Assembly: GCF_024171895.1 (NCBI RefSeq)
Contig: NZ_JAMTCQ010000011.1
Coordinates: forward strand, 248,001 to 312,000
Length of the DNA: 64,000 nt
From: Prauserella halophila
Lineage (GTDB): Bacteria > Actinomycetota > Actinomycetes > Mycobacteriales > Pseudonocardiaceae
Reading direction: 5' to 3'
The notes below the pieces were generated by a model that did not search any database, was not told where the DNA came from, and was given only the letters and a program-made list of their open reading frames with translations. This document shows, one piece after another, positions 34,586-43,082 of this stretch (positions are counted from its first letter, which is position 1; each line of letters begins with the position of its first letter). Made by a program: the position numbers and the translations under genes.

Positions 34586-36286
34586 TCACGACAGCCCCAC
34601 GACCTGGCCTGCCTCGTCGATGTCGATGTGCTCGGCCGCAGGCTCCGACGACAGGCCCGGCATGGTGCGCATGTCACCGCAGATCGGGTAGATGAACCCC
34701 GCGCCTGCCGACAGGCGCACCTCGCGCACCGGCAGCATCCAGCCGCCGGGAGCTCCCTTGCGGGACGGGTCGGCCGAGAGCGACAGGTGCGTCTTCGCCA
34801 CGCACACGGGCAGCCGGCCGAATCCGTGCCGCTCGTAGTCGTCGAGCTGCCTGCGTGCGGTGGCGCCGAGTTCGATGCCGTCGGCGCCGTACATCCGCCG
34901 CGCGATCGCCTCGACCTTCTCCGTCAGCGTTGCCTCGTCCGGGTACAGATAGGAGAAGCCGGCCGGCTCCGCGCACGCCTCCGCGACGGCCTCGGCGAGT
35001 TCCGCCGCACCTTTGCCACCTTCGGAGGCATGCGTGGTGATCGCCGCCCGCGCACCCTCCTCGGCGGCGACGTCCACAATGGCCTGTTTCTCGCTGTCGT
35101 GGTCGCCGGGGAACGCGTTGACCGCCACGACCGGGGTCACGCCGTGCGCCCGGACGTTGGCGATCTGTTTGCGGAGATTCTCCGCCCCGTCCCGCACGTC
35201 CTCGGAATTCTCGGCCAGCATCTCCTCCGGCAGCGGCCGGCCTGCGATCACGCGGTACCGTCCCGTGTGCGCCTTCAGCCCACGGACCGTCGCGACCACC
35301 ACCGCCGCGTCGGGGGTGAGCCCCGAGGAGCGGCATTTGATGTTGAAGAACCGCTCCGCCCCCATGTCGGCCCCGAACCCGGCCTCCGTGACGAGGTAGT
35401 CCCCGCAGCGAATGCCGATCAGGTCGGCCACGACCGACGAGTTGCCGTGGGCGATGTTGCCGAACGGTCCGCAGTGGACCAGGGCGGGAGTCTGTTCCGT
35501 CGTCTGCAGCAGGTTCGGTTTCAGCGCGTCGCGGAGCTGCACGCACATCGCACCCGCGGCGTGCAGGTCCTCGGCCGTGACCGGCTCGCCCCTCCGGTCG
35601 TAGGCCACCACGATGCGGCCCAGCCGGGCACGCAGGTCCCGCAGCGACCGGGACAGCGCGAGCACCGCCATCACCTCGCTGGCCGCCGTGATGTCGAATC
35701 CGGTCTGCCGCGGCAGCCCGTCCTGCCGCCCGCCGAGGCCGGTCACGATCTGACGCAGATCGCGGTCGTTGACGTCCAGCACCCGGCGCCAGGCGATCGC
35801 GAGCGGGTCGAGGTCGAGCGCATTGCCCTTGTGCAGGTGGTTGTCGACCATGGCGGCGAGCAGATTGTGCGCCGACGTGACGGCGTGAAGGTCACCGGTC
35901 AGGTGCAGGTTCACGGCCTCCATCGGCACGACCTGCGAGTAGCCGCCGCCGGCCGCGCCGCCCTTGATGCCGAACGTCGGTCCCATCGACGCCTGCCGGA
36001 CCGCGATCACACCGCGTTTGCCGATGTGGCCGAACGCCTGGCCGAGTCCGACCGTGGTGGTCGTCTTGCCTTCCCCGAGCGGTGTCGGGGTGATCGAGGT
36101 GACCACGACGTACTTCGCCCGCGGCCGGTTCGCGAGCTCGTCGATCGCTTCCAGCGAGATCTTGCCCGCGGAGTGACCGTACGGCTCGAACAGTCGTGAC
36201 TCGATCCCCATGTCCCCGGCCACGTCCAGCAGCGGTTTCCGCACCGCGGCGCGGGAGATCTCCAGGTCCGACGGCATCGACGGCAT
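34586..36286 (-). CDS. fhs: formate-tetrahydrofolate ligase
   Basis: 566 residues. Signatures are TPTPLGEGKTTTTVGLGQAF (ATP P-loop), ASMGPTFGIKGGAAGGGYSQ and HLTGDLHAVTSAHNLLAA. It interconverts 10-formyl-THF and formate with ATP, and here probably runs toward formate plus ATP, disposing of C1 units. ATG 36286 follows GGGGAGGG and is 4 nt from the metF stop. It is in one operon with metF and the two C1-releasing enzymes. Confidence 0.96.
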   Translation of the reverse strand: MPSMPSDLEISRAAVRKPLLDVAGDMGIESRLFEPYGHSAGKISLEAIDELANRPRAKYVVVTSITPTPLGEGKTTTTVGLGQAFGHIGKRGVIAVRQASMGPTFGIKGGAAGGGYSQVVPMEAVNLHLTGDLHAVTSAHNLLAAMVDNHLHKGNALDLDPLAIAWRRVLDVNDRDLRQIVTGLGGRQDGLPRQTGFDITAASEVMAVLALSRSLRDLRARLGRIVVAYDRRGEPVTAEDLHAAGAMCVQLRDALKPNLLQTTEQTPALVHCGPFGNIAHGNSSVVADLIGIRCGDYLVTEAGFGADMGAERFFNIKCRSSGLTPDAAVVVATVRGLKAHTGRYRVIAGRPLPEEMLAENSEDVRDGAENLRKQIANVRAHGVTPVVAVNAFPGDHDSEKQAIVDVAAEEGARAAITTHASEGGKGAAELAEAVAEACAEPAGFSYLYPDEATLTEKVEAIARRMYGADGIELGATARRQLDDYERHGFGRLPVCVAKTHLSLSADPSRKGAPGGWMLPVREVRLSAGAGFIYPICGDMRTMPGLSSEPAAEHIDIDEAGQVVGLS

Positions 36287-36289
36287 GTC

Positions 36290-37192
36290 TCAGCCCTCCC
36301 CTCGTGGGTTCGGTGCCGATCCGTTCCGGCCGCGGTTCGCGGCCGGAAGCTCGGCGAGCAGGCGGGCGGTGGCCCGCACCTTGTTGAACGTGTAGCAGTG
36401 CAGTCCCGCCGGAGCGGGTTCGCCGTGCTGCTCTGCGAGGTCGACGACGCCGCGCAGCACGCTGTCCCGCCCGCGCCGCGGCCGGAGCAGGCGTCCGACG
36501 ATCGACCGATGGGACGCGACGAACCGGAGTGAGTCGCCGACCCCGATCCGGGCGCCCACGCGCGCCAGCGTCGCGACGTCGACAGCGCCGGGAACACCGA
36601 TCACGACGGGCAGCGTGATGCCGTGTTCGCCCGTTTGCCGCAGGAATTCCCGGATCGCGGTGAGGTCGAAGCACAGCTGCGTCACCGTGTAGGTCGCCAG
36701 GTCCTGTTTGGACCGCAGCGACGACCACAGCGTCGCGGTGTCGATCGACGGGTGTCCCTCCGGATAGGACGGAACGCCCACCCGTGCGGGAAGCCGGCCG
36801 AGCTCGGCCATCGCCCGCAGCAGCGATCCGCCGTCCGGGAACGGTCCGGCGGGCTCGGACGTGTCGCCGCCGACGACGAAGACGTCGTCCACGCCGGCAC
36901 CGGTGAGCCGGTCGAGCACGTCGGTCAGCTCGCCGTTCCCGGTGAGCTGCCGTGCCGCCAGATGCGGCACGGGACGCAGCCGCTGGGCCGCCAGCTTTTC
37001 GCACAGGTCGACGGTCGCACCGGTCCCGCGGCGCGGCGACGCCGTCACGGTGACGACCGTGTCCTCCGGCAACGCGCCCGTCTCCTCGAGCACGCCGCTC
37101 AGGGGCAGCACCTCGAGGCGCGGGCGCGCCAGGATCCCGGACGGTGCCGACCCCGGCACCGTCCCGTCTCCCGGCTCCCGCGTGCGCCTCAT
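36290..37192 (-). CDS. metF: methylenetetrahydrofolate reductase family protein
   Basis: 300 residues, a TIM barrel with VPHLAARQ, VVGGDTSEPAG, TQLCFDLTAIREFLRQ and HCYTFNKV. In the canonical direction it reduces methylene-THF to methyl-THF. Next to a DmdA-like demethylase it more likely oxidises methyl-THF, as in the O-demethylation ligM-metF-ligH clusters. Its ATG overlaps the upstream gene stop (ATGA). This is probably a pathway-specific paralogue rather than the housekeeping enzyme. Confidence 0.88.
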   Translation of the reverse strand: MRRTREPGDGTVPGSAPSGILARPRLEVLPLSGVLEETGALPEDTVVTVTASPRRGTGATVDLCEKLAAQRLRPVPHLAARQLTGNGELTDVLDRLTGAGVDDVFVVGGDTSEPAGPFPDGGSLLRAMAELGRLPARVGVPSYPEGHPSIDTATLWSSLRSKQDLATYTVTQLCFDLTAIREFLRQTGEHGITLPVVIGVPGAVDVATLARVGARIGVGDSLRFVASHRSIVGRLLRPRRGRDSVLRGVVDLAEQHGEPAPAGLHCYTFNKVRATARLLAELPAANRGRNGSAPNPRGEG

Positions 37193-38412
37193 CGCTTCGG
37201 GGTTTCCTTCCGCGGATCGATGAACGGCTTCTCGACGACCGTTCCCTCACGCACGCCGGTGGGTGTGCGCACCTGCAGGGTCGTGCCGAGTTCACTGAGT
37301 CCGACCGGCACCATGGCGAGTCCGATGTTGCGTTCGAGCCGCGGCGAACGGCACGCACTCGTCACCCGGCCGACCGGTGGTCCCGCACCGTCGTAGACCT
37401 CGAACGGTTCGATCATGGACCCGTCGTTGTAGGTGCCGAGCGGTTCGCCGGAGATCTCCATGCCCACCATGAGCCGCGAGACGCCATCGGCCCGCGCCTG
37501 CGCCAGAGCCGCCTTGCCGATGAAGTCCGCCTCCTGGTCGAGATCGACCATCCAGCGGTAGTCGTAGCCGACCTCGAGCGGGTTGGTGCCGAGCGTGATG
37601 TCGCAGCCGTAGGCGAGCATGCCGGCCTCGATCCGCCGCATGTGACAGGGCCCGATCGGGCGCATGTCGTACGGCTGCCCGGCCTGCCACACGGCGTCCC
37701 ACAGGCGTTCCGCATCACGCGAGGCGTCCCGCAGGTACAGCTCGTAGCCGATCTCGCCGGAGTATCCGGTGCGGCTGACGACGACGCGCATTCCGTCCAC
37801 AGTGAACTCGTGCAGGCCGTAGTACGGCACGTCCAGGACCGCATCGCCGAACAGGTCGTGCAGCACCTCCTTGGACCGTGGTCCCTGCACCTGGAGCGGC
37901 GCGACGTCGGCCTCGGCGATGTGGACGTTCCATCCGCCCGCATGCGCCAGGCCCATCGCCCACAGGCCGACATCCGAATCGGCCAGCGACAGCCAGAACC
38001 GGTTCTGTTCGAGTCGCAACAGGACCGGATCGTTGATGATTCCGCCGTCGGGGGCCGTGATGAACACGTACTTGCATTTGCCGACGTCGCACTTGGTGAG
38101 ATCCCGTGGCACGAGCATGTTCGTGAAGTCGAACGCATCCGGGCCCGAGATCTCGAGCTGCCGTTCGACACCGACGTCCCAAATCGTGACGCCGTCGAGC
38201 AGGGCCCAGTACTCGCCGACCGGGTCGCCGTAGTGGCGCGGGTGGTACGTGTGGTTGTACACGCTGTAACTCGCGGCACCGCAGGCCCGGGATTTCCAGA
38301 AGTACGGGGACTTGCGCAGTCGCGTGTAGAGCATCACCGCGGGCCGGTCGACGACCGCGCTGGGTTCGCGCGAGATGTCCGGCCAGGCGGCGGTCTTGAG
38401 CATATCGGTCAT
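37189..38412 (-). CDS. GcvT-family THF-dependent demethylase, DmdA-like
   Basis: 407 residues. The order of motifs YSVYNHTYHP, WDVGVERQLEISGPDAFDF, MLVPRDLTKCDVGKCKYVFI, GIINDPVLLRL and ISLADSDV-like SLADSDVGLWAMGLA is that of dimethylsulfoniopropionate demethylase DmdA rather than glycine-cleavage T protein. The product would be methyl-THF. ATG 38412 (MTDML) has GAGGTGG about 6 nt upstream; a GTG at 38421 is possible. It leads a seven-gene operon with metF, fhs, the FAD/GcvT fusion and etfBA. The substrate (DMSP, glycine betaine or another methyl donor) cannot be read from sequence. Confidence 0.82.
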   Translation of the reverse strand: MTDMLKTAAWPDISREPSAVVDRPAVMLYTRLRKSPYFWKSRACGAASYSVYNHTYHPRHYGDPVGEYWALLDGVTIWDVGVERQLEISGPDAFDFTNMLVPRDLTKCDVGKCKYVFITAPDGGIINDPVLLRLEQNRFWLSLADSDVGLWAMGLAHAGGWNVHIAEADVAPLQVQGPRSKEVLHDLFGDAVLDVPYYGLHEFTVDGMRVVVSRTGYSGEIGYELYLRDASRDAERLWDAVWQAGQPYDMRPIGPCHMRRIEAGMLAYGCDITLGTNPLEVGYDYRWMVDLDQEADFIGKAALAQARADGVSRLMVGMEISGEPLGTYNDGSMIEPFEVYDGAGPPVGRVTSACRSPRLERNIGLAMVPVGLSELGTTLQVRTPTGVREGTVVEKPFIDPRKETPKR

Positions 38413-38851
38413 GGGGGCCACCTCGGTTCTCCGGCCCGTTCGATCTACTTCGAGAAATGGGCGAGTGCCCGCCGCCTCGTTGCCTTCACGCAGTTGCCCA
38501 CCGGCACCGATGCCGGTTGTGTCATACGCAACGAGTTCTGCATTACTAAACTGCGTGCTTTCAGCATGCGCCGTGACCTACGACACGTCAAGTGGTTCAC
38601 GAGCCGAAAATCGCGCTTCCACCTGCGAAAACTCCGGCCGGCGCCGGCGGCTCGGAGCGACGTGGCACAGCGGCACAACGCAAACCACACGATCGGGGGT
38701 AGCCGGCCGGAATCGGATCACCGCCGTGACGAAGCCGCTCCCCTCGCCGGCACCCCCACAGCGTGATCACCGGCACCGGCACAGCGTGATCGCCGGCACC
38801 GGCAGCCCGGGCCGTCACCGGTGTCGCGCAGGCCCGTTCGGACGTGCGCGC
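38413..38851. promoter_or_regulatory. 439-bp region with the demethylation-operon promoter
   Basis: No gene is seen. An AT-richer part at 38515-38600 includes TTGACG on the minus strand (38586-38591) with only a weak -10 candidate. A 23-bp tandem duplication (ACAGCGTGATCACCGGCACC and following, 38758-38803, one mismatch) lies near the end of the pyruvyl transferase gene. Confidence 0.4.
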
Positions 38852-40000
38852 TCAGAACTCCGGGTAGATGCGCTCGGCCACGCGGGCCTTGCGGATCCCC
38901 AGCTCCTTCACCGTGTCCGCCGGGTAGCCGCCGTTCTCCGGAACGCCGGGAACCTCGGTGCCCGCGGCGTCGAGCATCGTCCAGCCGCTGCCGAGTTCGA
39001 CGAGACTGCGGTGCTTCGTGCCGTAGTAGTCCGGCGACACGCTCATCGCGACGCCCCGCGCGCCCGCCGCAGCGGCGGTCAGGTGCAGATGGAATCGCGT
39101 GGAGAGCCAGATCTGCCCGTCGACCGCGGGAACACCGTCGCGCCAGAGTTCCGAGAACGGCATGAACGCCGTACCCGGTAGATCCGACGCGAGCAGGTCG
39201 TGCACGGCTCGGTCGACGCGCGGTATGGCCTCGACGAACGTGACGTCGGCCGGGTCGACCTCCCAGCTGCGCAGTATTCCCTTCACGCGGCCGGCCAGCG
39301 CAGGTGGCCCGAGTTCGCCGATGTCGGACTGCACACACACCATGACCGGCCGGGTGTAGTCGGACACCGCGGTCCCGGGCACGTCGAGGAACACGTCGTC
39401 ACAGCTGAACTCGGCAGGCACCGCCACCGCGAGCAGATCGGCGGAGTCGCGGTCGCGCACGTCCACCACGTCGAACCGGCCCGCGAGCGAGTACAGCAGC
39501 TCCGCGACGTCCGGCGCGGCGGGAACCAAGCCCTGTCCGGTCATGGCCAGCCGGGCACCCGAACGGTTGCCCGCCGCGACGGCACCCGCGAGCAGACCCA
39601 GGTGTTGCGGCCACAACGCGTTGACGTAGCCCCCGCCGATCAGGTGGATCACGTCCGCGGTCGCGAGCAGTTCGATACCGGGCCGGCACCACGGGGCGAG
39701 CCCCGGGTCGTGGACGGCCTTGCGGACCCAGGTCGCCACGGCCCACGGCTCCTCGGCCGGAGCTTCGACGGCCAGCCGCCACAGCGTGTTCGTACAGCGC
39801 AGACCGGGGTGCAGCCCGGCGAGCATCACCTGGGCGGTGCCGGGCGTGTGGCAGTCGAGCCACACCTCGGCGTCCGGCGCGGTCCGCGCCAGATACCGCA
39901 GCCACGTCGCGGCGATCAGTTCGTCACCGAAGTTGGGCAGGCCTGCGGGCCCGATCAGGTAGATCCGGCGCGATGATGCCGGGGCGCCAACGTGGGACAT
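38852..40000 (-). CDS. polysaccharide pyruvyl transferase family protein
   Basis: 382 residues. It opens with IYLIGPAGLPNFGDELIAATW, the GT-B-like nucleotide-binding start of this family, then IHLIGGGYVNALWPQH and a C-terminal STRFHLHLTAAAAGARGVAM. Relatives add pyruvate ketals to exopolysaccharides or other glycans, but many actinobacterial members are uncharacterised. ATG 40000 is chosen; upstream in-frame sequence overlaps the beta-lactamase and lacks similarity. No partner glycan genes lie next to it. Confidence 0.82.
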   Translation of the reverse strand: MSHVGAPASSRRIYLIGPAGLPNFGDELIAATWLRYLARTAPDAEVWLDCHTPGTAQVMLAGLHPGLRCTNTLWRLAVEAPAEEPWAVATWVRKAVHDPGLAPWCRPGIELLATADVIHLIGGGYVNALWPQHLGLLAGAVAAGNRSGARLAMTGQGLVPAAPDVAELLYSLAGRFDVVDVRDRDSADLLAVAVPAEFSCDDVFLDVPGTAVSDYTRPVMVCVQSDIGELGPPALAGRVKGILRSWEVDPADVTFVEAIPRVDRAVHDLLASDLPGTAFMPFSELWRDGVPAVDGQIWLSTRFHLHLTAAAAGARGVAMSVSPDYYGTKHRSLVELGSGWTMLDAAGTEVPGVPENGGYPADTVKELGIRKARVAERIYPEF

Positions 40001-40080
40001 AACGCTGCACGCTAGCACCGCCGGGCACCTTCGTCCGCCCAACGCCGCCTGTTCGGACGCCTGCGTTGATCCGCTCGCCG

Positions 40081-41001
40081 CTACGGCCGATCGCCGGCCA
40101 GCCGGCGGCACGCGGATTCGGCGACGGCGGCCAGCGGTTCGCTGAGCACGTCGTCCTCGTGGTGCTGCCCCCGGGTGAACGCCGCGACGACCAGTGGAGC
40201 GCCGTCGGGGGTCCACGTGATGCCGACGTCGTTGCGCACGCCGTACCAGCCCGCACCCGTCTTGTCCGCCAGTGTCCAGTCGGCGGGTACGCCGGACCCG
40301 AACACCGGCCCGGCGGTCCGGTTGGCCAGCATCCACGTGGTCAGCTGCCGCCGATCGGCGGTGGGGAGCGCGTGGCCCAGCACGAGTGTTCGGAACGTCC
40401 GCGCGATCGCCCGCGGCGACGTCGTGTCCCGTACGTCGCCGGGAGTGCCCGTACTCATCTCGGGTTCCCACCGGTCGATCCGCGTCACCCGGTCACCGAG
40501 GGACCGGGCGAACCCGGTGACCCCGGCGGGTCCTCCGAACTCCCGCATGAGCACGTTGGTCGCGGTGTTGTCGCTGACCGTGACGGCCGCCTCGGCGAGC
40601 TGCGCCACGGTCAGGCCATTTCGGACGGTCGGTTCGGTGACCGGAGAGTTCATCACCAGGTCGTCGGCGGTCCACGTGAGCCTGCGCTCCAACGCGGCCG
40701 CCGGATAGTCACGCAGGATCCGCGCCGCGAGCAGGACCTTGAACACCGAGCAGATCGGAAACCGCTCATCGGGCCGATGTTCCAGCCCCGCACCCGTCCG
40801 CGCATTGAACGCGACCACACCGAGGCGCCGCCGGTAGGTGCGTTCCAGCGCCGTGAACTCCTCGTCCACGCGCCCGTCACCGCCCGCGTCCCGCGCCGAC
40901 CGGCTCCCTGCCTCCGCCGTTCCCGGCAGGCCCACCGTCACCGCTCCGGCCGCCGCTCCCGCGAGCACGGCACGCCTGCTCAGCCCATCGCTGCTGTCCA
41001 C
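40081..41001 (-). CDS. class A beta-lactamase, Tat-exported
   Basis: 306 residues. A Tat signal (LSRRAVLAGAAAGAVTVGLP, ending TAEA) is followed by the class A motifs: ICSVFKVL (Ser70-x-x-Lys73), VSDNTA (SDN loop), DRWEPEMS (omega loop with Glu166; the usual Asn170 is Ser) and DKTGAG (KTG). It should hydrolyse beta-lactams outside the membrane; the Asn170Ser-type change may affect deacylation. GTG 41001 has GGAGGAG upstream. It is divergent from a LysR regulator, as in ampR-ampC type systems. Confidence 0.92.
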   Translation of the reverse strand: MDSSDGLSRRAVLAGAAAGAVTVGLPGTAEAGSRSARDAGGDGRVDEEFTALERTYRRRLGVVAFNARTGAGLEHRPDERFPICSVFKVLLAARILRDYPAAALERRLTWTADDLVMNSPVTEPTVRNGLTVAQLAEAAVTVSDNTATNVLMREFGGPAGVTGFARSLGDRVTRIDRWEPEMSTGTPGDVRDTTSPRAIARTFRTLVLGHALPTADRRQLTTWMLANRTAGPVFGSGVPADWTLADKTGAGWYGVRNDVGITWTPDGAPLVVAAFTRGQHHEDDVLSEPLAAVAESACRRLAGDRP

Positions 41002-41082
41002 CGTCGTCTCCTCCCTGTCCGTTCGAGGCGAACGATGGCACCGCCACTGCGTCCCCGTCCAAGGACGAGCACGCATGGCCCC

Positions 41083-41097
41083 ATGTCGACGCGACAT
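41083..41097. promoter_or_regulatory. LysR-type operator (T-N11-A)
   Basis: ATGTCG-ACG-CGACAT is a perfect 15-bp palindrome with the T-N11-A pattern of LysR regulators. It lies between the divergent beta-lactamase and LysR genes, 36 bp before the LysR start. Confidence 0.6.
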
Positions 41098-41133
41098 ACG
41101 ACGTGGTTCCGGCCGTGCGCGATACTGCACACT

Positions 41134-42147
41134 GTGGATCTGGTGCTGCATCTGCGCGGTTTCGTCGCCGTCGCCGAGGAGCTGAGCGTGTCGGAGGCGG
41201 CACTGCGACTCGGTCTCGACCAGCCGCTGTTGAGCCGTCGGCTGCGTACGCTCGAACGCGAACTCGACGTCGAACTCGTCGACCGGGCGCGCAGGCAGAT
41301 CGCGTTGACCCCGGACGGCGCCGCACTGCTGCCGCGTGCCCGTCATCTGGTCGAGCAGGCCGACCATCTCGTGCGCACCGTCCGCGACGCCGACCCGGCG
41401 ACGGTCACCCTGGCGGTTCCCCCTGAGTCGGATCCCGCCGTACTCGCCCGACTGCTGTCCCTCCTCGACGACGCGCAGCTGGCCGTGCACCTCACCTCGG
41501 CCGACGGGGACGAACCGCGTCCCGACCACTCGTGGACGGTGTCGAACTGTGAGCCCGCGTCGGCCCGGTGGACCGTGCGGCTCGGTGCCTCGCCCGCGCC
41601 CGGCGGGAGCGACCGGCCCTGCCGCATGAGCGGGCTGCGGCCGCGGCGCGGCGGCCCCGCACGTCCGCTCCTCGTGCTACCGCACGACCTCGACCCTCCG
41701 CAGGGCGAGCGGGTCCACGCCGCCGCCGACGCCGCGGGGCTGTCCCCTGCGCTGATACGGGCGAGTCCGCCTCACACCGCGTTCGCCGAAGCGCTGGCCG
41801 GCCGCGCGATCCTGCTCTGCACCGCGGCCGAAGCCCGGAGACACGGCCTGTCCTGGGCGCCGTTGGCCGATCCGCCGTTGCTGCGCGGGTACCGGCTCGT
41901 CGAGCGCGAACCGCTACCGGCCGCGCTCGCCGGCCGTCCGCTGCGGACGCGGTGCCTGCGCCTGCTCGGCGAGGCCGTCTCGTCGGAACCGGACTCCCCT
42001 GCGGACGGCCGCTCCGCCTCGGCGACCGCCTCGGCCACCCCCTCGGCCGCCACCGCAGCGGCGGACGCCGGCGCACCAGCGCCCGACGAGACAGGGCCCG
42101 ACGAAACAGGGCCCGACGAGGCAGGGCGATCGAAGGGCCGGACGTGA
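41134..42147 (+). CDS. LysR-family regulator of beta-lactamase genes
   Basis: 337 residues. The N-terminal winged helix (GFVAVAEELSVSEAALRLGLDQPLLSRRLRTLE) is typical LysR; the effector domain is shorter and more diverged than usual. The last 45 residues are Ala/Ser-rich and end in repeated Pro-Asp-Glu-Thr-Gly units. The GTG at 41134 lacks a strong ribosome site. It is divergent from the class A beta-lactamase and coupled (GTGA) to a second serine hydrolase, so it probably controls both. Confidence 0.85.
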   Translation: MDLVLHLRGFVAVAEELSVSEAALRLGLDQPLLSRRLRTLERELDVELVDRARRQIALTPDGAALLPRARHLVEQADHLVRTVRDADPATVTLAVPPESDPAVLARLLSLLDDAQLAVHLTSADGDEPRPDHSWTVSNCEPASARWTVRLGASPAPGGSDRPCRMSGLRPRRGGPARPLLVLPHDLDPPQGERVHAAADAAGLSPALIRASPPHTAFAEALAGRAILLCTAAEARRHGLSWAPLADPPLLRGYRLVEREPLPAALAGRPLRTRCLRLLGEAVSSEPDSPADGRSASATASATPSAATAAADAGAPAPDETGPDETGPDEAGRSKGRT

Positions 42148-43061
42148 CCGCGCCGCCGATGTCGGGCGATTCGCCCGAACTCCTCGAGGCGGCGGACCGC
42201 GTGTGGCGCCGCTGGCGCGAGGTCCGCGTCCAGGGCGGATTCGTGGCCCGCAACGTCGACACCGGCCGGCAGTTCGGGGTCGCCCCGGACCGGCCGTGGC
42301 CGCTCGCCTCCGTGGCCAAGGTTCCGCTGGGCCTCGTGGTCGCCGACCGCATCGCACGGGGCGAGCTGGCGGGCGATGCGACGGTGACCCTCGACCCGGC
42401 GGAACGCAGCTACGGTCCCACGGGGCTGTCGGCGTTCCGCCATCCCGCGACGTGCGCGATCGACGACCTGCTGCTCCAGATGATCACCGTCAGCGACAAC
42501 GCCGCTGCGGACGCACTGTTCGAGCTCGTCCCACCGGCGGAGGTCACGTCCCGGCTCCGGCAGTGGGGTGTCGACGCGATCCACGTGCGTCATCCGATGC
42601 AGTTGATGTACGAGGCGGCGACGCGGGTCGCGGGCCCCGACTTCACCCTCGGCCGCCGCCTCGCCGTGGAAGGCGCCCGCCCGATGGGCGGCCACGTGAT
42701 CGATTCGCTCGACGTGCACCGGGCGACCGTGGGATCTGCCGTCGCCCTCGTCGACCTCCTGTGCCGCATCTGGACGGACGGGATCGCCGAGCCGGAGGCC
42801 ACCGCCGCGGTCCGCGGTGCCATGTCCCGCCAGCTGCTCAGCCCACGCATCGGCGCCGACCTGCAGGCCGACGACATCCGGATCGCCGGCAAGACCGGCT
42901 CGTTCCTGACGCTGCGCCACGAGATCGGCGTCGTGGAACACGGCACGTCCCGGGTGGCGATCGCCGCGCTCACCACCTCCGAACGCACAGCCAGGATCCA
43001 GCAGGACGTCGATCTCGCCGTCGGCGCCGCGGCCCGCGACGCCGTCGAGGCCCTGGCCTGA
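42144..43061 (+). CDS. beta-lactamase-like serine hydrolase
   Basis: 305 residues. It has ASVAKVPLG (Ser-x-x-Lys), TVSDNAAADALF (SDN) and IAGKTGSF (KTG), so it belongs to the penicillin-recognising serine hydrolases. I see no omega loop with the Glu166 motif, and no signal peptide is evident. It may therefore be a cytoplasmic hydrolase or a class A relative with a different role. The start GTG 42144 overlaps the LysR stop; ATG 42159 is an alternative. The pairing with a true class A enzyme across one LysR gene is notable. Confidence 0.82.
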   Translation: MTAPPMSGDSPELLEAADRVWRRWREVRVQGGFVARNVDTGRQFGVAPDRPWPLASVAKVPLGLVVADRIARGELAGDATVTLDPAERSYGPTGLSAFRHPATCAIDDLLLQMITVSDNAAADALFELVPPAEVTSRLRQWGVDAIHVRHPMQLMYEAATRVAGPDFTLGRRLAVEGARPMGGHVIDSLDVHRATVGSAVALVDLLCRIWTDGIAEPEATAAVRGAMSRQLLSPRIGADLQADDIRIAGKTGSFLTLRHEIGVVEHGTSRVAIAALTTSERTARIQQDVDLAVGAAARDAVEALA

Positions 43062-43082
43062 CGAGCCGACATCGTGGCGCGA

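Noticed and set aside
38445-38690. 81-codon minus-strand ORF upstream of the DmdA-like gene
   Set aside because: Arg-rich, no ribosome site, and overlaps the likely promoter region.
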